Shown: piece by piece, positions 63,848 to 64,000 of the stretch | Layout: each line of letters begins with the position of its first letter | How positions within the stretch are numbered: position 1 is the stretch's first letter | Assembly: GCF_016056275.1 (NCBI RefSeq) | Contig: NZ_JAECZA010000023.1 | Span: 1-64,000, forward strand | DNA from: Dendronalium phyllosphericum CENA369 | Lineage (GTDB): Bacteria; Cyanobacteriota; Cyanobacteriia; Cyanobacteriales; Nostocaceae | Length of the DNA stretch: 64,000 bases | Reading direction: 5' to 3' | Notes under the pieces: generated by a model | Databases searched by the model: none | Seen by the model: the letters and a program-made list of their open reading frames with translations, nothing else | Told to the model about the DNA's origin: nothing | Position numbers and translations under genes: made by a program

Positions 63848-64000
63848 AGGACAGACTGATGGTAACTGGTGGTTCACACGCGCATCCGATGCTCATCAAC
63901 AGCAAATCTTATGTGACTCGGCATCAGACGCAATTTGGTGGATTTTAAGGGCAGATTTTCCTGGCTGTATCGATACTCTTGATGAATACTTGCAGTACCA
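63828..64000 (+). other. Partial open frame running off the window
   Basis: Open from 63828 to the end without ATG: reads SWKSPGQTDGNWWFTRASDA, then ILCDSASDAIWWILRADFPG, CIDTLDEYLQY. Trp-rich and protein-like, possibly the 5' part or middle of an unrecognised gene whose real start is unclear. Confidence 0.35.

Noticed and set aside
1-64000. CRISPR array, tRNA or rRNA genes, intact IS, DGR reverse transcriptase
   Set aside because: Looked for regularly spaced repeats, tRNA-like folds, and transposase or reverse-transcriptase motifs; none found beyond the transposase fragment at 5617.

Overview
The window reads as accessory DNA (large plasmid or genomic island) of a filamentous, probably nostocalean, cyanobacterium. 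The clues are many HIP1-type GCGATCGC octamers, small dispersed palindromic repeats, and typically cyanobacterial families (DUF2811, Uma2, GUN4, CHASE2-AAA, pentapeptide-repeat proteins). No rRNA, tRNA, CRISPR array or intact transposase was found.

Layout. 0-11 kb: a strawberry-notch-type helicase, a SAM methyltransferase, decayed genes (DUF2811, transposase, Baeyer-Villiger-type monooxygenase, RibD-like), an AIPR-like gene and a glutamine-synthetase-family gene. 11-14.4 kb: a CHAT protease gene with a broken 5' end, followed by a NACHT membrane protein. 14.5-19.7 kb: small genes, including Uma2, a COQ4-like/TetR divergent pair with a perfect operator palindrome, GNAT and DUF6748. 20-29.5 kb: a tandem set of pentapeptide, pentapeptide, NACHT, AAA-35 and AAA-35/GUN4 genes. 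30.2-45.0 kb: a tightly packed seven-gene set: CHAT-TIR-VMAP, MoxR ATPase, SAV_2336 domain fused to a GT4 glycosyltransferase, an FGE-sulfatase-fold protein, pentapeptide, NACHT, and TIR-NACHT. 46-53.3 kb: two dynamin-like GTPases and an inverted AAA-35/CHASE2 gene. 53.6-61.4 kb: a plasmid-maintenance-like block (wHTH Rep-like, DinD/BRO-like, coiled-coil DNA-binding-like, RHH and several unrecognised small genes). 61.4-64 kb: a chimeric junction of two broken genes, a mercuric-reductase-like flavoprotein and a partial reading frame.

How the parts fit. Ten proteins in three clusters carry eleven copies of one short Q-F-G-G-G...Q-I-G-G motif made of two 15-residue pseudo-repeats. It sits at the N-terminus of the STAND NTPases (NACHT, AAA-35, TIR-NACHT) and at the C-terminus or inside the adjacent effector or scaffold proteins (pentapeptide, CHAT, FGE fold). 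This matches the arrangement known for amyloid-type signalling between NLR receptors and effectors. My inference is that the window holds a family of modular conflict (antiviral or programmed-death) cassettes sharing a homotypic signalling motif. In the 30-45 kb cluster these are joined in one probable operon to a VMAP/MoxR/SAV_2336 ternary conflict system. The FGE-fold protein there also has a C-terminal stretch that looks like a diversity-generating-retroelement variable region.

Cluster boundaries are marked by repeated broken copies of the C-terminal domain of the Rep-like gene at 53.6 kb, which suggests assembly by recombination between them. At least four genes are interrupted by a single in-frame stop codon, so decay is active here.
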